Positions 34,223 to 42,953 of a stretch of 64,000 bases of DNA are shown in pieces. The stretch's first letter is position 1. Each line of letters opens with the position of its first letter. The DNA is taken from positions 930,001 to 994,000 of the forward strand of contig CAXXFH010000004.1 in the NCBI GenBank assembly GCA_963677085.2, written 5' to 3'. The position numbers and the translations under genes are program-made. The DNA is from G963677085 sp963677085. GTDB lineage: Bacteria > Planctomycetota > Planctomycetia > Pirellulales > Thermoguttaceae. Under the pieces are notes generated by a model that was given only the letters and a program-made list of their open reading frames with translations, was not told the origin of the DNA and ran no database searches.

Positions 34223-36682
34223 TTACTGCAACGTCACCACAACCACGTCGTGAAGTTCAATCTCCGGGACTACAATACGGCCAACTGCATCAACCGACAA
34301 TTCTGTCCCGGCAATCGCTAATCGTGCCGACTTGATCTTCTGATTGTGAAGCTGCAATGCGATGTTTCGCGCCGGAACTAGCGTCCAACCGCGACGTCCC
34401 TCGGGTAACTCCGATCCTTTCACACCCGGTTGCTTTAGCCCCCGAAAGCCCGAGTCCCCGTCGGGCATCATGTGCGATGCGTTGAGCAGGTGAACCCAAC
34501 GTTGCTTCGAGTCTTGTGGGTTCTCGAACATGTTGGTCACCAGCGAACTTGGTGCTTCGACCACCAGCGGCAGCGGGTTCCGTTCGATGGCCTTCAACAA
34601 CACATTGCTCCCTTCGGCATCGCGTTGTCGGCACCAAGCCAAACCAGGATCGCCCGGTAAATGCGTCACATGGCCCTGGGCCACCGCTTTGTCGATCGCC
34701 GCAGCCGAGTCGATTTGCAGGAGAGCTTTCAATTGCGGCGTTTCGAGCTTCTCGCCCCACTCGTCGTATTGACCCGTCTGGGCGGTGGTCATCAGGTTGC
34801 CACCCGCCGCGGTCCACTCGACGATCGTAGCCACGTCTTTCGCCGCCAGTGCCGCCGCGTTGGGCAACACCAGTGTGCGGTATCGGGCTAACGTCTCTGG
34901 ATTCAGTTGGTTCTCAAACACGAACTCAAACGGTACATGGTTCTCGCTCAACAGCATCCAGGTACCCAGGATGCCGTCTTGATAGTCGTCCAGGTTCGTG
35001 CTCCCCGGGATGTGCCCCCAGAAGTCGTGAGTGTTCTGCGAAATGAGAACACCCACGTCGGCAACGTATTTCCGCGAGTAATACGGTTCGCGAAGCGCGG
35101 CTTGGGTATGAATCCGTGCCGAAATTTCCACCGGCCCAGCAAACGTACCGTGCCACGGTGTGATACCGTGCGTGGGTCCGGCCAGTAACGTGGTAAGCAA
35201 CTCCAATTCGTGCCACGACCAGTCGACGTTCTTCGTGCCCGTGGTCGGAACCGAGCTGCCGGTGCGCCACATGTCGGTATGCTCGGGATTCATGTCGCGG
35301 CCAATTCGAGACTTGAATCCCAGCATGAGCCACTTCATATGCGGCGAGCCGGTGAAACAGTGCTGTGAAACACCGAGGCCGTCGAGCCGCCACATCGGGA
35401 TGGCCGTCTCCCAGTCCTTGCTGGCAAACGGCCAAAGGTTCGTATTGAACGTGCACGTGGCCTTGGGGTTGACCTCGTGAATCTGGTCGCGGAAGTAGCG
35501 GGCCACCTCAAGCAGGCGATGGTTCCGCCAGCGTACCCAACGCTTGAAGGTCGCGTCGGTCCAGTCGACCTTCACCGGCAACTCCAAGCCCGTGTCGGCT
35601 TTGAATTTCGCCTTGCAGAAATCGCATGTGCAGCCCGGTCGTGACGGATGGGGAATGCCGCCGAAGTAGAATCCGTCGAAAAAGAAGCCGTCCAAGTCGA
35701 ACGCGGCGGCCTGCCGCAGCAACTTGGCGTGGTGCTCGATATACGGCGAACTGACCACGCACATCCCCACCCGAGGTTTGCTGTTCGAAGGGCGGTCTGG
35801 GTCGTCGATGAACTTCATCACCCACTGCGGGTACCGCTTGGCAATCACGAAGTCGTCCACGTTGCGCGTGTCCTGGACATTAAACACCACCCAACTGAAC
35901 ACCTTCATGTTCCGTGTGCGAAGTTGGCGAATCACCTCGGGCAGATAAGCTGGGTCCATGCGCGGGTCGGGCTCGGCCAGATCGGTGGGAAAGAAGACGT
36001 AGCCCTTGCCGTTCATCGTACCCAGGGTCACGATGTTGGCCCGCTCGGCGGCCAGCAATTCAGCGAAGGCCACAGGATCGGAAATCGGCGGACGCCGTTC
36101 GACGTGGCGAATCCGGTCGATCGCCCGCTCGGGCGACGCCCAAGTGATGGGCCGCAGGGCTTCGGCCTCGGCAGGCAGTTGCTCGACAGGTTCCAACTGG
36201 ACTTCGTCGACGATCATAAAAAGCGTTCGCCCGTCGTCGCGAACCGGCTTGCGCGGCATGACCGATCGGGCGGTGAGTGTGAGTTGCCCGGCATCGCCAA
36301 CCGCTTCACTCGGCACGTAAAAGACATAATCCGATGTTTGCGATCCCTGGCCGGTGATCGCCACCTCGTACTGTTCGCCGGTCGAAAAAATCACCGGGCC
36401 GCGAAACTCGGCCTTCAGCGTGATCTTGTGCGAGCGATTTGGTTCTACCGGCAGCCGCAGCGCAAATTGATTGCCGGCCCAGCGGAACGTGCTTCGGGCA
36501 GCCGTGGGAATCTTCGACTTCGGATGCGGTCCCTCGCGACCGTAGAGGCCCGCAGCCACATAGACTTCGTCGCCCGGCGAACCGATGTCGATTACCGTAA
36601 CGTGGCTGGCAAAGGCCGTGGTAGCAACAAACAGAACGACCAAGGACAACGCCAGTTGTCCATAGCGAAGAACAAGGGCCAT
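34223..36682 (-). CDS. Exported glycoside-hydrolase-like protein
   Basis: 819 residues with a signal peptide (LALSLVVLFVATTAFAS). Residues about 25-170 look like a beta-sandwich. Residues about 185-560 form a TIM-barrel-like region of the hypothetical glycosyl hydrolase type (DLDGFFFDGFYFGG, CTCDFCKAKFKADTG, WSWHELELLTTLLAG). Residues about 580-690 resemble the GATase-like trimerisation domain of GH42 proteins (YRTLVLPNAAALAAKDV, WTAAGGNLMTTAQTGQYDE). The substrate is unknown. Such proteins are common in planctomycete polysaccharide loci. It stands alone, convergent to the trp genes. Confidence 0.7.
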   Translation of the reverse strand: MALVLRYGQLALSLVVLFVATTAFASHVTVIDIGSPGDEVYVAAGLYGREGPHPKSKIPTAARSTFRWAGNQFALRLPVEPNRSHKITLKAEFRGPVIFSTGEQYEVAITGQGSQTSDYVFYVPSEAVGDAGQLTLTARSVMPRKPVRDDGRTLFMIVDEVQLEPVEQLPAEAEALRPITWASPERAIDRIRHVERRPPISDPVAFAELLAAERANIVTLGTMNGKGYVFFPTDLAEPDPRMDPAYLPEVIRQLRTRNMKVFSWVVFNVQDTRNVDDFVIAKRYPQWVMKFIDDPDRPSNSKPRVGMCVVSSPYIEHHAKLLRQAAAFDLDGFFFDGFYFGGIPHPSRPGCTCDFCKAKFKADTGLELPVKVDWTDATFKRWVRWRNHRLLEVARYFRDQIHEVNPKATCTFNTNLWPFASKDWETAIPMWRLDGLGVSQHCFTGSPHMKWLMLGFKSRIGRDMNPEHTDMWRTGSSVPTTGTKNVDWSWHELELLTTLLAGPTHGITPWHGTFAGPVEISARIHTQAALREPYYSRKYVADVGVLISQNTHDFWGHIPGSTNLDDYQDGILGTWMLLSENHVPFEFVFENQLNPETLARYRTLVLPNAAALAAKDVATIVEWTAAGGNLMTTAQTGQYDEWGEKLETPQLKALLQIDSAAAIDKAVAQGHVTHLPGDPGLAWCRQRDAEGSNVLLKAIERNPLPLVVEAPSSLVTNMFENPQDSKQRWVHLLNASHMMPDGDSGFRGLKQPGVKGSELPEGRRGWTLVPARNIALQLHNQKIKSARLAIAGTELSVDAVGRIVVPEIELHDVVVVTLQ

Positions 36683-36805
36683 GGATTGGACTCCGACGGG
36701 GAGAAAGGTTCAGGTGGGAACTCGCGGTCGCCATGGGCGGAACAACATCATGCCATCCACCCTACCCGACGCCGCATCGCAAGGCAAATTCTCCTCGCAA
36801 CCACC

Positions 36806-36832
36806 TCCCCTCTCCCGCTCAGCGGGCGAGGG
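36806..36832. repeat. CCCTCTCCCGC hairpin
   Basis: CCCCTCtCCCGCT and AGCGGGcGAGGGG pair with one mismatch around a short loop. The same kind of hairpin is at 63592-63614 and 63706-63730. It sits just past the stop of the minus-strand zinc-ribbon gene. Confidence 0.65.
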
Positions 36833-36837
36833 GAAGT

Positions 36838-37554
36838 TCACCCTTCCTCGCCACCACCGATATACAGCCCCAATACGGCACAGGCGACAATCAGCCCCAG
36901 CAGTGCGATCACGATGCTCCACTTGAGAATTTTGGTCGGCACGAGCGTCTGTTCCCACTGCTCGTCGGTGCGTTCTTCCTTGATTACCAGCCGGCAAAAC
37001 GGCATCAGAGCGCCGACCAGAAAGTGAAAAGGCTTGGCATAAGATTCCTTTCCCATCCACTGGCCCACGCTGATGACCGACGCCGCCGCACCGGCAAGAA
37101 ACACGGCCATGCCCACGACGATAATCGCCACGCCGGGCGTCAAAAGCCACATCAACACGGCCAGCGTGCAAATCGATCCCAATCCGGCGGCATAGACCCA
37201 CGCGGGTTGGCTGTAGTCGTCGGACTCCTGAGAGAACAAGTCCCGCGAGCCGGCATCGGCCAGCGAGCGCTCTTCGGCGACCGGCACCCGCTTGCCGCTC
37301 TTTAGGTTCAGCCCACATTGCACACAAAGCACGGTCCCGAATTCGACCTTGGCCCCACACTCAGGACAACTCTCGGTCCGCGTATCGTCGTCTAGCCGAA
37401 GCCCATAGTCATCATCGCCCGATGGTTCCTCGACCGGCTCGCCCTGGAACGACTCAGCACTTGCTTGTTCGGCGCCAGACGGCTCATCCGTCCGCGGCTG
37501 GTCGTCGTCCGCCGGGCTGGGAGAATCCGGTTTCATTTCGTCGGGCTGAGACAT
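36838..37554 (-). CDS. Zinc-ribbon membrane protein of unknown function
   Basis: 238 residues. The N-terminal 60 residues are acidic and disordered (Glu/Asp/Ser/Pro). A zinc ribbon follows, SCPECGAKVEFGTVLCVQCG, and after a linker come four hydrophobic helices with short loops. Zinc-ribbon plus helices is a frequent design among planctomycete proteins with no assigned function. It is next to argG on the same strand, about 95 nt downstream. Confidence 0.75.
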   Translation of the reverse strand: MSQPDEMKPDSPSPADDDQPRTDEPSGAEQASAESFQGEPVEEPSGDDDYGLRLDDDTRTESCPECGAKVEFGTVLCVQCGLNLKSGKRVPVAEERSLADAGSRDLFSQESDDYSQPAWVYAAGLGSICTLAVLMWLLTPGVAIIVVGMAVFLAGAAASVISVGQWMGKESYAKPFHFLVGALMPFCRLVIKEERTDEQWEQTLVPTKILKWSIVIALLGLIVACAVLGLYIGGGEEG

Positions 37555-37619
37555 GGCTGCTCCTCGCTATGCGCGACACTCCCCCGCGACCACTGGTCGC
37601 GGCTCTGCAATATCGCTCT

Positions 37620-37647
37620 CCGACTTCCCACTTCCGCTTTCAGCTTT
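37620..37647 (-). repeat. Heptad block at the 3' end of argG
   Basis: CCGACTT CCCACTT CCGCTTT CAGCTTT on the + strand stops two bases before the complement of the argG stop. Read with argG it is purine-rich and follows the gene. Confidence 0.75.
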
Positions 37648-37649
37648 TC

Positions 37650-38864
37650 TCAATACTGTCGCGGTCGCATCTTCGCCTGCACCCGACTCGGCAAACCCTG
37701 GATACGCAGGAAGCCCTCGGCGTCGGTCTGGTTGTAGTCGCCGCCGCCTTCCATCGTGGCAATCCCCTCGTCGTAAAGGCTATTGGGACTCCGCCGCCCC
37801 TCGACTTGCATGTTGCCTTTGTAAAGGTTCAAGCTCACCTCGCCGGTGACCGGCTTTTGGGCCTCGCGGATCAGCGCGAACAGAGCGTCGAGCTTGGCGT
37901 GGTACCAGAAGCCGTAGTAAACCATCTCGGCCACCTCGGGCGCGAGCCGGTCGCGAAGGTGCATCAAGTCGCGGTCCATTGTGAGCTGTTCCAGCAGGCG
38001 ATGGGCCTCGTAGAGCACGGTCATGCCCGGCGCCTCGTACACGCCACGACTCTTCATGCCCACGAAACGGTTCTCGACCATGTCGAGCCGTCCCACGCCG
38101 TTGCGGCCGCCGATATCGTTGAGCCAGGAAACCACTTCGAACGGATCGGCGTCGTTGCCGTTGATCTTCACCGGCACGCCCGACTCGAAGGCGATCAGCA
38201 CGTTTTCCGCCTCGTCGGGCGCGTCTTGTGGCGAAACACCCATACCGAAGTCGACCAATTCCACACCGTTGACCATCAGGTCTTCGAGCTTACCGGCCTC
38301 GTAGCTGATGTGCAGACAGTTCTCGTCGCTGCTATACGGCTTGGCCGCGGAGACCTTGACGGGAATGTTCTTCTCTTCGCAGTAAGCAATCATCTCACTA
38401 CGGCCAGGGAACTGCTTGCGGAAGGCCTCGATCCGCCACGGGGCGATCACTTTGACGTTGGCGTCCAGGGCCTCGGCGGCCAACTGGAAGCGGCACTGGT
38501 CGTTACCCTTGCCGGTAGCGCCATGGGCGTAGGCGTCGGCCCCCACTTCCCGGGCAACCTGCAGACAAATTTTCGAGATCAGCGGTCGGGCGATCGACGT
38601 GCCCAGCAGGTACACGCCCTCGTACTTGGCCTGCCACTGCAATACCGGGAAGGCGAAGTCGCGGCACAGTTCCAGTTGGGCATCGACAATCCGAGCCGAC
38701 TTGGCACCAATATTTCGGGCTTTCTCAAGAATGGCCTCCCGATCCTCGCAGGGCTGTCCCAGATCAACGTACACGGCATGCACGTCGTAACCCTGGTCCA
38801 TGAGCCATCCCAAAATGACCGAAGTATCCAGACCACCAGAGTAAGCAAGTACACAGCTAGGCAT
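37650..38864 (-). CDS. argG: Argininosuccinate synthase
   Basis: 404 residues; it joins citrulline and aspartate with ATP in arginine synthesis. The N-terminal ATP loop is AYSGGLDTSV, followed by the family segments YAHGATGKGNDQCRF, SRGVYEAPGM and DYNQTDAEGFLRIQGLPSR. The inner ATG at 38864 is preferred over 38891 because GGGGA lies 9 nt upstream and homologues begin at MPSCVLAYSGG. Confidence 0.95.
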   Translation of the reverse strand: MPSCVLAYSGGLDTSVILGWLMDQGYDVHAVYVDLGQPCEDREAILEKARNIGAKSARIVDAQLELCRDFAFPVLQWQAKYEGVYLLGTSIARPLISKICLQVAREVGADAYAHGATGKGNDQCRFQLAAEALDANVKVIAPWRIEAFRKQFPGRSEMIAYCEEKNIPVKVSAAKPYSSDENCLHISYEAGKLEDLMVNGVELVDFGMGVSPQDAPDEAENVLIAFESGVPVKINGNDADPFEVVSWLNDIGGRNGVGRLDMVENRFVGMKSRGVYEAPGMTVLYEAHRLLEQLTMDRDLMHLRDRLAPEVAEMVYYGFWYHAKLDALFALIREAQKPVTGEVSLNLYKGNMQVEGRRSPNSLYDEGIATMEGGGDYNQTDAEGFLRIQGLPSRVQAKMRPRQY

Positions 38865-39070
38865 TTTGTGGGTCCCCGAAAGAAAGGCCATTGAAACTTA
38901 TAATTCTGGCCAACGTCGCTAGAGATGACAAGGGGACGAATGAACGAGTTCGGGGGGAACACCTAGGAATCGGGCTTTGACGCGTCGGCCATTTCCAGAC
39001 ATAATTCGGGTAGTGTCCCCTCGACCGAAGAGGCAACGTCGTCTCGCGCACAAAAAGGGTGAATTTCGCG

Positions 39071-39265
39071 ATGAAAACAACAATCGACATACCGCACCCC
39101 CTACTAGAGGAGGCTTTGCGTCTATCCTCGGGTAAGAGCGAATCAGAAGTCGTGGTTCGCGCGCTGGAAGATTTTGTCTGTCGGCAGAAAGCTCAGGATC
39201 TTAAGAACTTCAAAGGCCGCGTTAACCTGGAAGTGGACCTCGACCAATTACGGGACCGCCGATGA
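39071..39265 (+). CDS. vapB: VapB-type antitoxin
   Basis: 64 residues. The N-terminus MKTTIDIPHPLLEEALRLSS resembles the ribbon-helix-helix antitoxins of the VapB family (DUF2191-like). The basic/acidic tail (KGRVNLEVDLDQLRDRR) would wrap the toxin. The stop overlaps the vapC start by 4 nt (ATGA), which is the usual arrangement. Such antitoxins neutralise the toxin and repress their own promoter. Confidence 0.88.
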   Translation: MKTTIDIPHPLLEEALRLSSGKSESEVVVRALEDFVCRQKAQDLKNFKGRVNLEVDLDQLRDRR

Positions 39266-39639
39266 ATGTATTGGTTGACACTTCTGTTTGGGTCGATTAC
39301 TTCCGAGGCAGCAGCGAGTCCGACGATCTCGACGCCCTCATCGACAACAACGAAATCGCGATCAACGACCTTATCCTGGCCGAGCTTGTCCCACCACTTC
39401 GTCTGCGAGGCGAAACACAACTGGTCGACCTTCTGCAGACCATTCCGAAGCATCTCATGAAAATCGACTGGGACGGAATCATCCAACTGCAGGTGACCTG
39501 CCTTCAGAATGGCATCAACAAGGTAGGAATCCCCGACTTACTGATCGCGCAAAACGCCATTCAACACAACCTGCGACTCTTCTCACTCGACAAGCACTTC
39601 GCTTTGATGGGCCAATGCATGTCGTTGTCACTTCATTGA
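39262..39639 (+). CDS. vapC: VapC-type PIN-domain toxin ribonuclease
   Basis: 125 residues with all four acidic PIN residues in place: Asp6 (LVDTSVW), Glu41 (LAELV), Asp92 (GIPDLLIA) and Asp110 (FSLDKHF). The intact active site suggests a working Mg-dependent RNase, usually aimed at tRNA or rRNA. It forms a two-gene unit with vapB. A type E repeat begins 6 nt after the stop. Confidence 0.92.
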   Translation: MNVLVDTSVWVDYFRGSSESDDLDALIDNNEIAINDLILAELVPPLRLRGETQLVDLLQTIPKHLMKIDWDGIIQLQVTCLQNGINKVGIPDLLIAQNAIQHNLRLFSLDKHFALMGQCMSLSLH

Positions 39640-39645
39640 GGCACG

Positions 39646-39840
39646 CAGGGCGGCAGGGCCGCCAACCAAATGGTGCTGCCGCACCCAGGCATGAACCCAC
39701 TCCCGTTGGTCGCTAACCTTTGTGGAAGATTTAGAGGCAATATCAAACATGGCTTCAGCTTCATATATCCGCTGAACGAACCATCTCGGCACCGGTTTTG
39801 ATACGGTTTCTTAACGATCTTTGAGGTTAGTAGTCTAGCG
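39646..39840 (-). repeat. Type E dispersed element, long copy (195 bp)
   Basis: Reverse complement of the family. It carries GGCGGCAGGGCCGCC next to the vapC stop, the core GCGACCAACGGGAGTGGG, and the far end GTTAGTAGTCTAGCG. It shares both ends with 25378-25484. Confidence 0.8.
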
Positions 39841-39906
39841 GCAAGGCCACGAGAACTCGCCCCCCTCCCCTGGCCCCTGCTCTCTACCCGTTGTATCTTA
39901 TTCCCC

Positions 39907-40710
39907 ATGAGCTATTGGAAAAACAAAGTCGTTCTCGTCACCGGCGGGTCCAGCGGGTTGGGTCGGGTAATTGCTGAGGGATACGGCCGCGCCGGGGCCA
40001 GAGTGGTGATTGCCGCCCTGGAAGCCGACGACGTACGCCGAGCGGCCGACGAAATGCAGGCCGATGGCTGCGATACCTTGGGCATTCAAGCCGATATTAC
40101 CCGGCAGGAAGACGTCGACCGGCTGATGGCTGAGACGCTGGACCACTACGGCCAGCTCGACGTGCTGGTCAACAATGCCGGACGTTCAATGCGAGGAAAG
40201 GTTCTGGAGACCACGCCCGAACAGTTTCGTGAGTTGATGGAACTGAACCTCATCGCGTTGGTCCGATGTACTCGAGCAGCGGCCCCGCACCTGCTTGCCC
40301 GGCGTGGGCACGTGGTGAATATCGGCTCGCTGGCAGCCAAGTCGGCGGCGCGTTGGGTGGGTGCCTATCCGGCCACGAAACACGCCGTGGCGGCCTACTC
40401 GCAACAGCTTCGTTTGGAGTTGGGGGCCGAGGGACTTCACGTGTTGCTGGTCTGCCCTGGTCCGATCAAACGCGACAACCCACGGCTTTACCCGCTGGAG
40501 GGTTTGGAGGATGTGCCCGAAGCGGCGCGTCGGCCGGGGGCGGGTGTGCGGGTGAAAGGCATTCCACCCGAGTGGCTCGCCGATGCGATCCTCCGCGCGT
40601 GCGAGCGTCGCCAACCGGAGCTGGTCGTGCCCGGCAAGGCCCGGCTGCTTTTCGCCATCTCCCAACTCTGGCCCCGCCTGGGCGACTGGCTGGTGAAAAA
40701 AAATACGTAG
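39907..40710 (+). CDS. Short-chain dehydrogenase/reductase
   Basis: 267 residues, Rossmann fold. The cofactor loop TGGSSGLG is at 12-19 and the structural NNAG is in VLVNNAGRS. The catalytic Ser is in NIGSLAAKS, with YPATK giving Tyr and Lys. The loop after the first strand has Ala and no basic residue, so NAD is somewhat more likely than NADP. The C-terminal 50 residues (ILRACERRQPELVVPGKARLL) resemble the DHRS7-like membrane-associated branch. The substrate is not known. Confidence 0.88.
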   Translation: MSYWKNKVVLVTGGSSGLGRVIAEGYGRAGARVVIAALEADDVRRAADEMQADGCDTLGIQADITRQEDVDRLMAETLDHYGQLDVLVNNAGRSMRGKVLETTPEQFRELMELNLIALVRCTRAAAPHLLARRGHVVNIGSLAAKSAARWVGAYPATKHAVAAYSQQLRLELGAEGLHVLLVCPGPIKRDNPRLYPLEGLEDVPEAARRPGAGVRVKGIPPEWLADAILRACERRQPELVVPGKARLLFAISQLWPRLGDWLVKKNT

Positions 40711-41113
40711 TGGCAAAGAGCAGGGATTTGGGATTTGAGGCTTCCTTGGCCATTCTGACCTTGGATCTTCCCTAGCCTCTGGTCACCCGCCCCCTGCCTC
40801 TTCCCCTTTACGACATCTCGTAAATCTTTTTCGACCGGGCGTAACTCGAAGTCGGTACGGCATCGCCCGACGAACGGCGGTCGTTTGAGCCGGCGTTGTG
40901 GTTTCCCGGGTTTTCCCCGGGTTTCTTGAACCTCGCCGGCCGGTGGCGCGTTGTCTGCCATCTCGTTTCTCGGCGACCACCGCCCTGGCTTCCCCCCACG
41001 GCGGTTCTTGTCACGGCTTATGTCGTGTGCCACGATAGCCGATCAAAGAGGGAAAACCTTTGGTTTCCGTGTTTTCAGCTTTCCGTTTTTCCCACGTTTT
41101 TCGCGAGAGAGTT

Positions 41114-41262
41114 GAACCACGGAGACACGGAGGTCACAGAGTTGGTGTTTTGTCGGTCTATGAACTGGAAGCTTGGGTGCCATGCCCACGCTTGCGTGGG
41201 CATGGCACCCCATCCTTAAGCAGAGTCCCAACTCCGTGATCTCCGTGCCTCCGTGGTGAAAA
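41114..41262. repeat. ACCACGGAGG-type element, copy 2, with a nested type A hairpin
   Basis: The left end is GAACCACGGAGACACGGAGG and the right end is TCCGTGCCTCCGTGGTG. The type A palindrome at 41175-41210 sits between them. Confidence 0.75.
41175..41210. repeat. REPIN-like type A, collapsed to one perfect palindrome
   Basis: GGGTGCCATGCCCACGC, a TT loop, then the exact complement: a 17-bp perfect stem in 36 nt. It has the ends of the two-arm element but only one hairpin. Confidence 0.85.
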
Positions 41263-41309
41263 AATCGTGCCAGGAAGTTTGTTCCCAGCCGAAGCTCGAG
41301 AACAGTCCC

Positions 41310-41337
41310 AAATCATAAACCCACAAATCCAACCCCT
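41310..41337 (+). repeat. Heptad block before xylA
   Basis: AAATCAT AAACCCA CAAATCC AACCCCT, then TGCCCCC and TGGAGAC. Here a real GGAG ribosome binding site lies between the heptads and the xylA ATG. Confidence 0.7.
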
Positions 41338-41360
41338 TGCCCCCTGGAGACTTCCATACC

Positions 41361-42674
41361 ATGGCCGCATTTCCCGACGTCCCGAAGATTGGCTTTGAAG
41401 GTCCCGAATCGAAGAATGCCTTGGCCTTTCGTCACTACAATGCCGACGAACTGGTCGAAGGCAAGGCGATGAAGGATCACTTCCGCTTCAGCGTGGCCTA
41501 CTGGCACACGATGCGTGGCACGGGCGCCGACCCGTTCGGGCCCGGCACAATGATTCGCCCCTGGGAAGGGCCGGAAGACACGGTCGACAACGCCTGCAAC
41601 CGCGCCCGAGTATTCTTCGAGTTTCTCGAAAAACTCGGCGCCGGCTTCTACTGCTTCCACGATCGCGACGTCGCGCCCGAGGGCGCCACGTTGGCCGAGT
41701 CGAACAAAAACCTCGACGCTGTGGTCAAGGTCCTCAAAGAAGAACAAGATCGTACCGGCGCGAAGCTCCTCTGGGGTACTGCCAACCTATTCAGCAACCC
41801 ACGGTACGTCCACGGGGCGGCCACTAGTTGTAACGCCGACAGCTTCGCCTTCGCCGCCGCCCAGGTGAAAAAGGCCCTGGAAGTGACCAAGGAACTCGGT
41901 GGCGAAGGCTACACGTTCTGGGGTGGTCGCGAAGGGTACCAGTGCATCTGGAACACCGACATGAAACGCGAAGTCGACCATCTGGCCAAGTTCATGCACA
42001 TGGCCGTCGACTATGCCAAGGCGATCGGTTTCACGGGCCAGTTCTACTTCGAACCCAAACCCAAAGAGCCCACCAAGCACCAGTACGACTACGACTCGGC
42101 TGCCTGCATCAACTTCCTTCGGGCGTACGGCTTGGAGGACTACGTGAAGATGAACATCGAGACGAACCACGCCACACTAGCCGGCCATAGTTGCGAACAC
42201 GAAATCGATTATGCCGGCTCGCAGGGCTTCTTGGGTTCCATCGACGCCAACACGGGCGACCTACTCTTGGGGTGGGATACCGACCAGTTCCCGACCGACG
42301 TCTACCTGACCACCAAGATCATGCTGCTCCTCATGAAATACGACGGGTTCACGACCGGTGGGCTGAACTTCGATGCCAAAGTGCGACGCGAAAGCTTCGA
42401 GCCGGTCGACCTGTTCCACGCCCACATCGGCGGCATGGACGCATTTGCCAAGGGGCTGAAGATCGCCGCCGCGATCCGTGCCGAAGGCGAAATCGCGAAC
42501 ATGGTCAAAGAGCGTTACGGCTCGTGGGACACCGGCATCGGTGCCGAAATCGAAGCCGACAAACACGACTTCAAGTCGCTGGAAAAGTACATGCTCGAAA
42601 AGGGCGACGTGACGCCCAACACCAGCGGCCGACAGGAGCTATTCGAGAACGTGGTCAACCGGTACGTATTCTGA
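41361..42674 (+). CDS. xylA: Xylose isomerase
   Basis: 437 residues, class II. It converts xylose to xylulose (and glucose to fructose) with two divalent metals. Typical segments are WHTMRGTGADPFGPGTM, FYCFHDRDVAPEG, FWGGREGYQ, YFEPKPKEPTKHQYDYD and ETNHATLAGHSCEHE. GGAG about 11 nt before the ATG fixes the start. No xylulokinase gene is in the window. Confidence 0.95.
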   Translation: MAAFPDVPKIGFEGPESKNALAFRHYNADELVEGKAMKDHFRFSVAYWHTMRGTGADPFGPGTMIRPWEGPEDTVDNACNRARVFFEFLEKLGAGFYCFHDRDVAPEGATLAESNKNLDAVVKVLKEEQDRTGAKLLWGTANLFSNPRYVHGAATSCNADSFAFAAAQVKKALEVTKELGGEGYTFWGGREGYQCIWNTDMKREVDHLAKFMHMAVDYAKAIGFTGQFYFEPKPKEPTKHQYDYDSAACINFLRAYGLEDYVKMNIETNHATLAGHSCEHEIDYAGSQGFLGSIDANTGDLLLGWDTDQFPTDVYLTTKIMLLLMKYDGFTTGGLNFDAKVRRESFEPVDLFHAHIGGMDAFAKGLKIAAAIRAEGEIANMVKERYGSWDTGIGAEIEADKHDFKSLEKYMLEKGDVTPNTSGRQELFENVVNRYVF

Positions 42675-42678
42675 TCAC

Positions 42679-42706
42679 GTCGGAAGTCGGAACGTGGAAA
42701 TCGGAA
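42679..42706 (+). repeat. Purine heptad block after xylA
   Basis: GTCGGAA GTCGGAA CGTGGAA ATCGGAA, starting four bases after the xylA stop. Confidence 0.8.
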
Positions 42707-42764
42707 TTCGCAGCGGGGCGCCGAGTCGCTCGGCGCACCGCTGTCTTTCTTCTTTCACCTCGGA

Positions 42765-42910
42765 CCCAAGCTCTGCTTGGGCCCGCGCTTCCACGAAGCC
42801 CTGCTTCGTTAGGACTGTCGGTAGGCCAGCGAAGCGGAGCTTCGCGGAGATGCGTTCCCAAGCCAGAGCTTGGGAACGAGTAACGCGAATTGGGCGAAGC
42901 CGCAAGCGGC
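42765..42910. repeat. Cluster of five hairpins with AAGC/GCTT cores
   Basis: In order: CCCAAGC-TCT-GCTTGGG, ACGAAGC-CCT-GCTTCGT, CGAAGC-GGA-GCTTCG, a GTTCCCAAGC-CAGA-GCTTGGGAAC stem (42854-42877) and GCCGC-AA-GCGGC (42899-42910). All lie between the converging xylA and HAD genes. Confidence 0.8.
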
Positions 42911-42925
42911 TGGCAAATCAGCCCT

Positions 42926-42953
42926 CGTCCCTCCCCTCTCGTCCCTAGCCCCT
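42926..42953 (-). repeat. Heptad block at the 3' end of the HAD gene
   Basis: CGTCCCT CCCCTCT CGTCCCT AGCCCCT on the + strand; read with the HAD gene it is purine-rich and begins at its stop. Confidence 0.75.

Larger units (their letters stand above)
40711..41360. other. Intergenic region before xylA, 650 nt
   Basis: It contains heptads at 40724-40744 after the SDR gene (GGATTTG GGATTTG AGGCTTC), an ACCACGGAGG-type element at 41114-41262 with a perfect type A hairpin inside it, and a heptad block at 41310-41337. The stretch 40790-41090 shows nothing I can name. Confidence 0.6.

Noticed and set aside
35648..37027. 459-codon frame opposite the 819-residue protein and the zinc-ribbon gene
   Set aside because: It spans two real genes and their gap, which a real gene would not do without signals.
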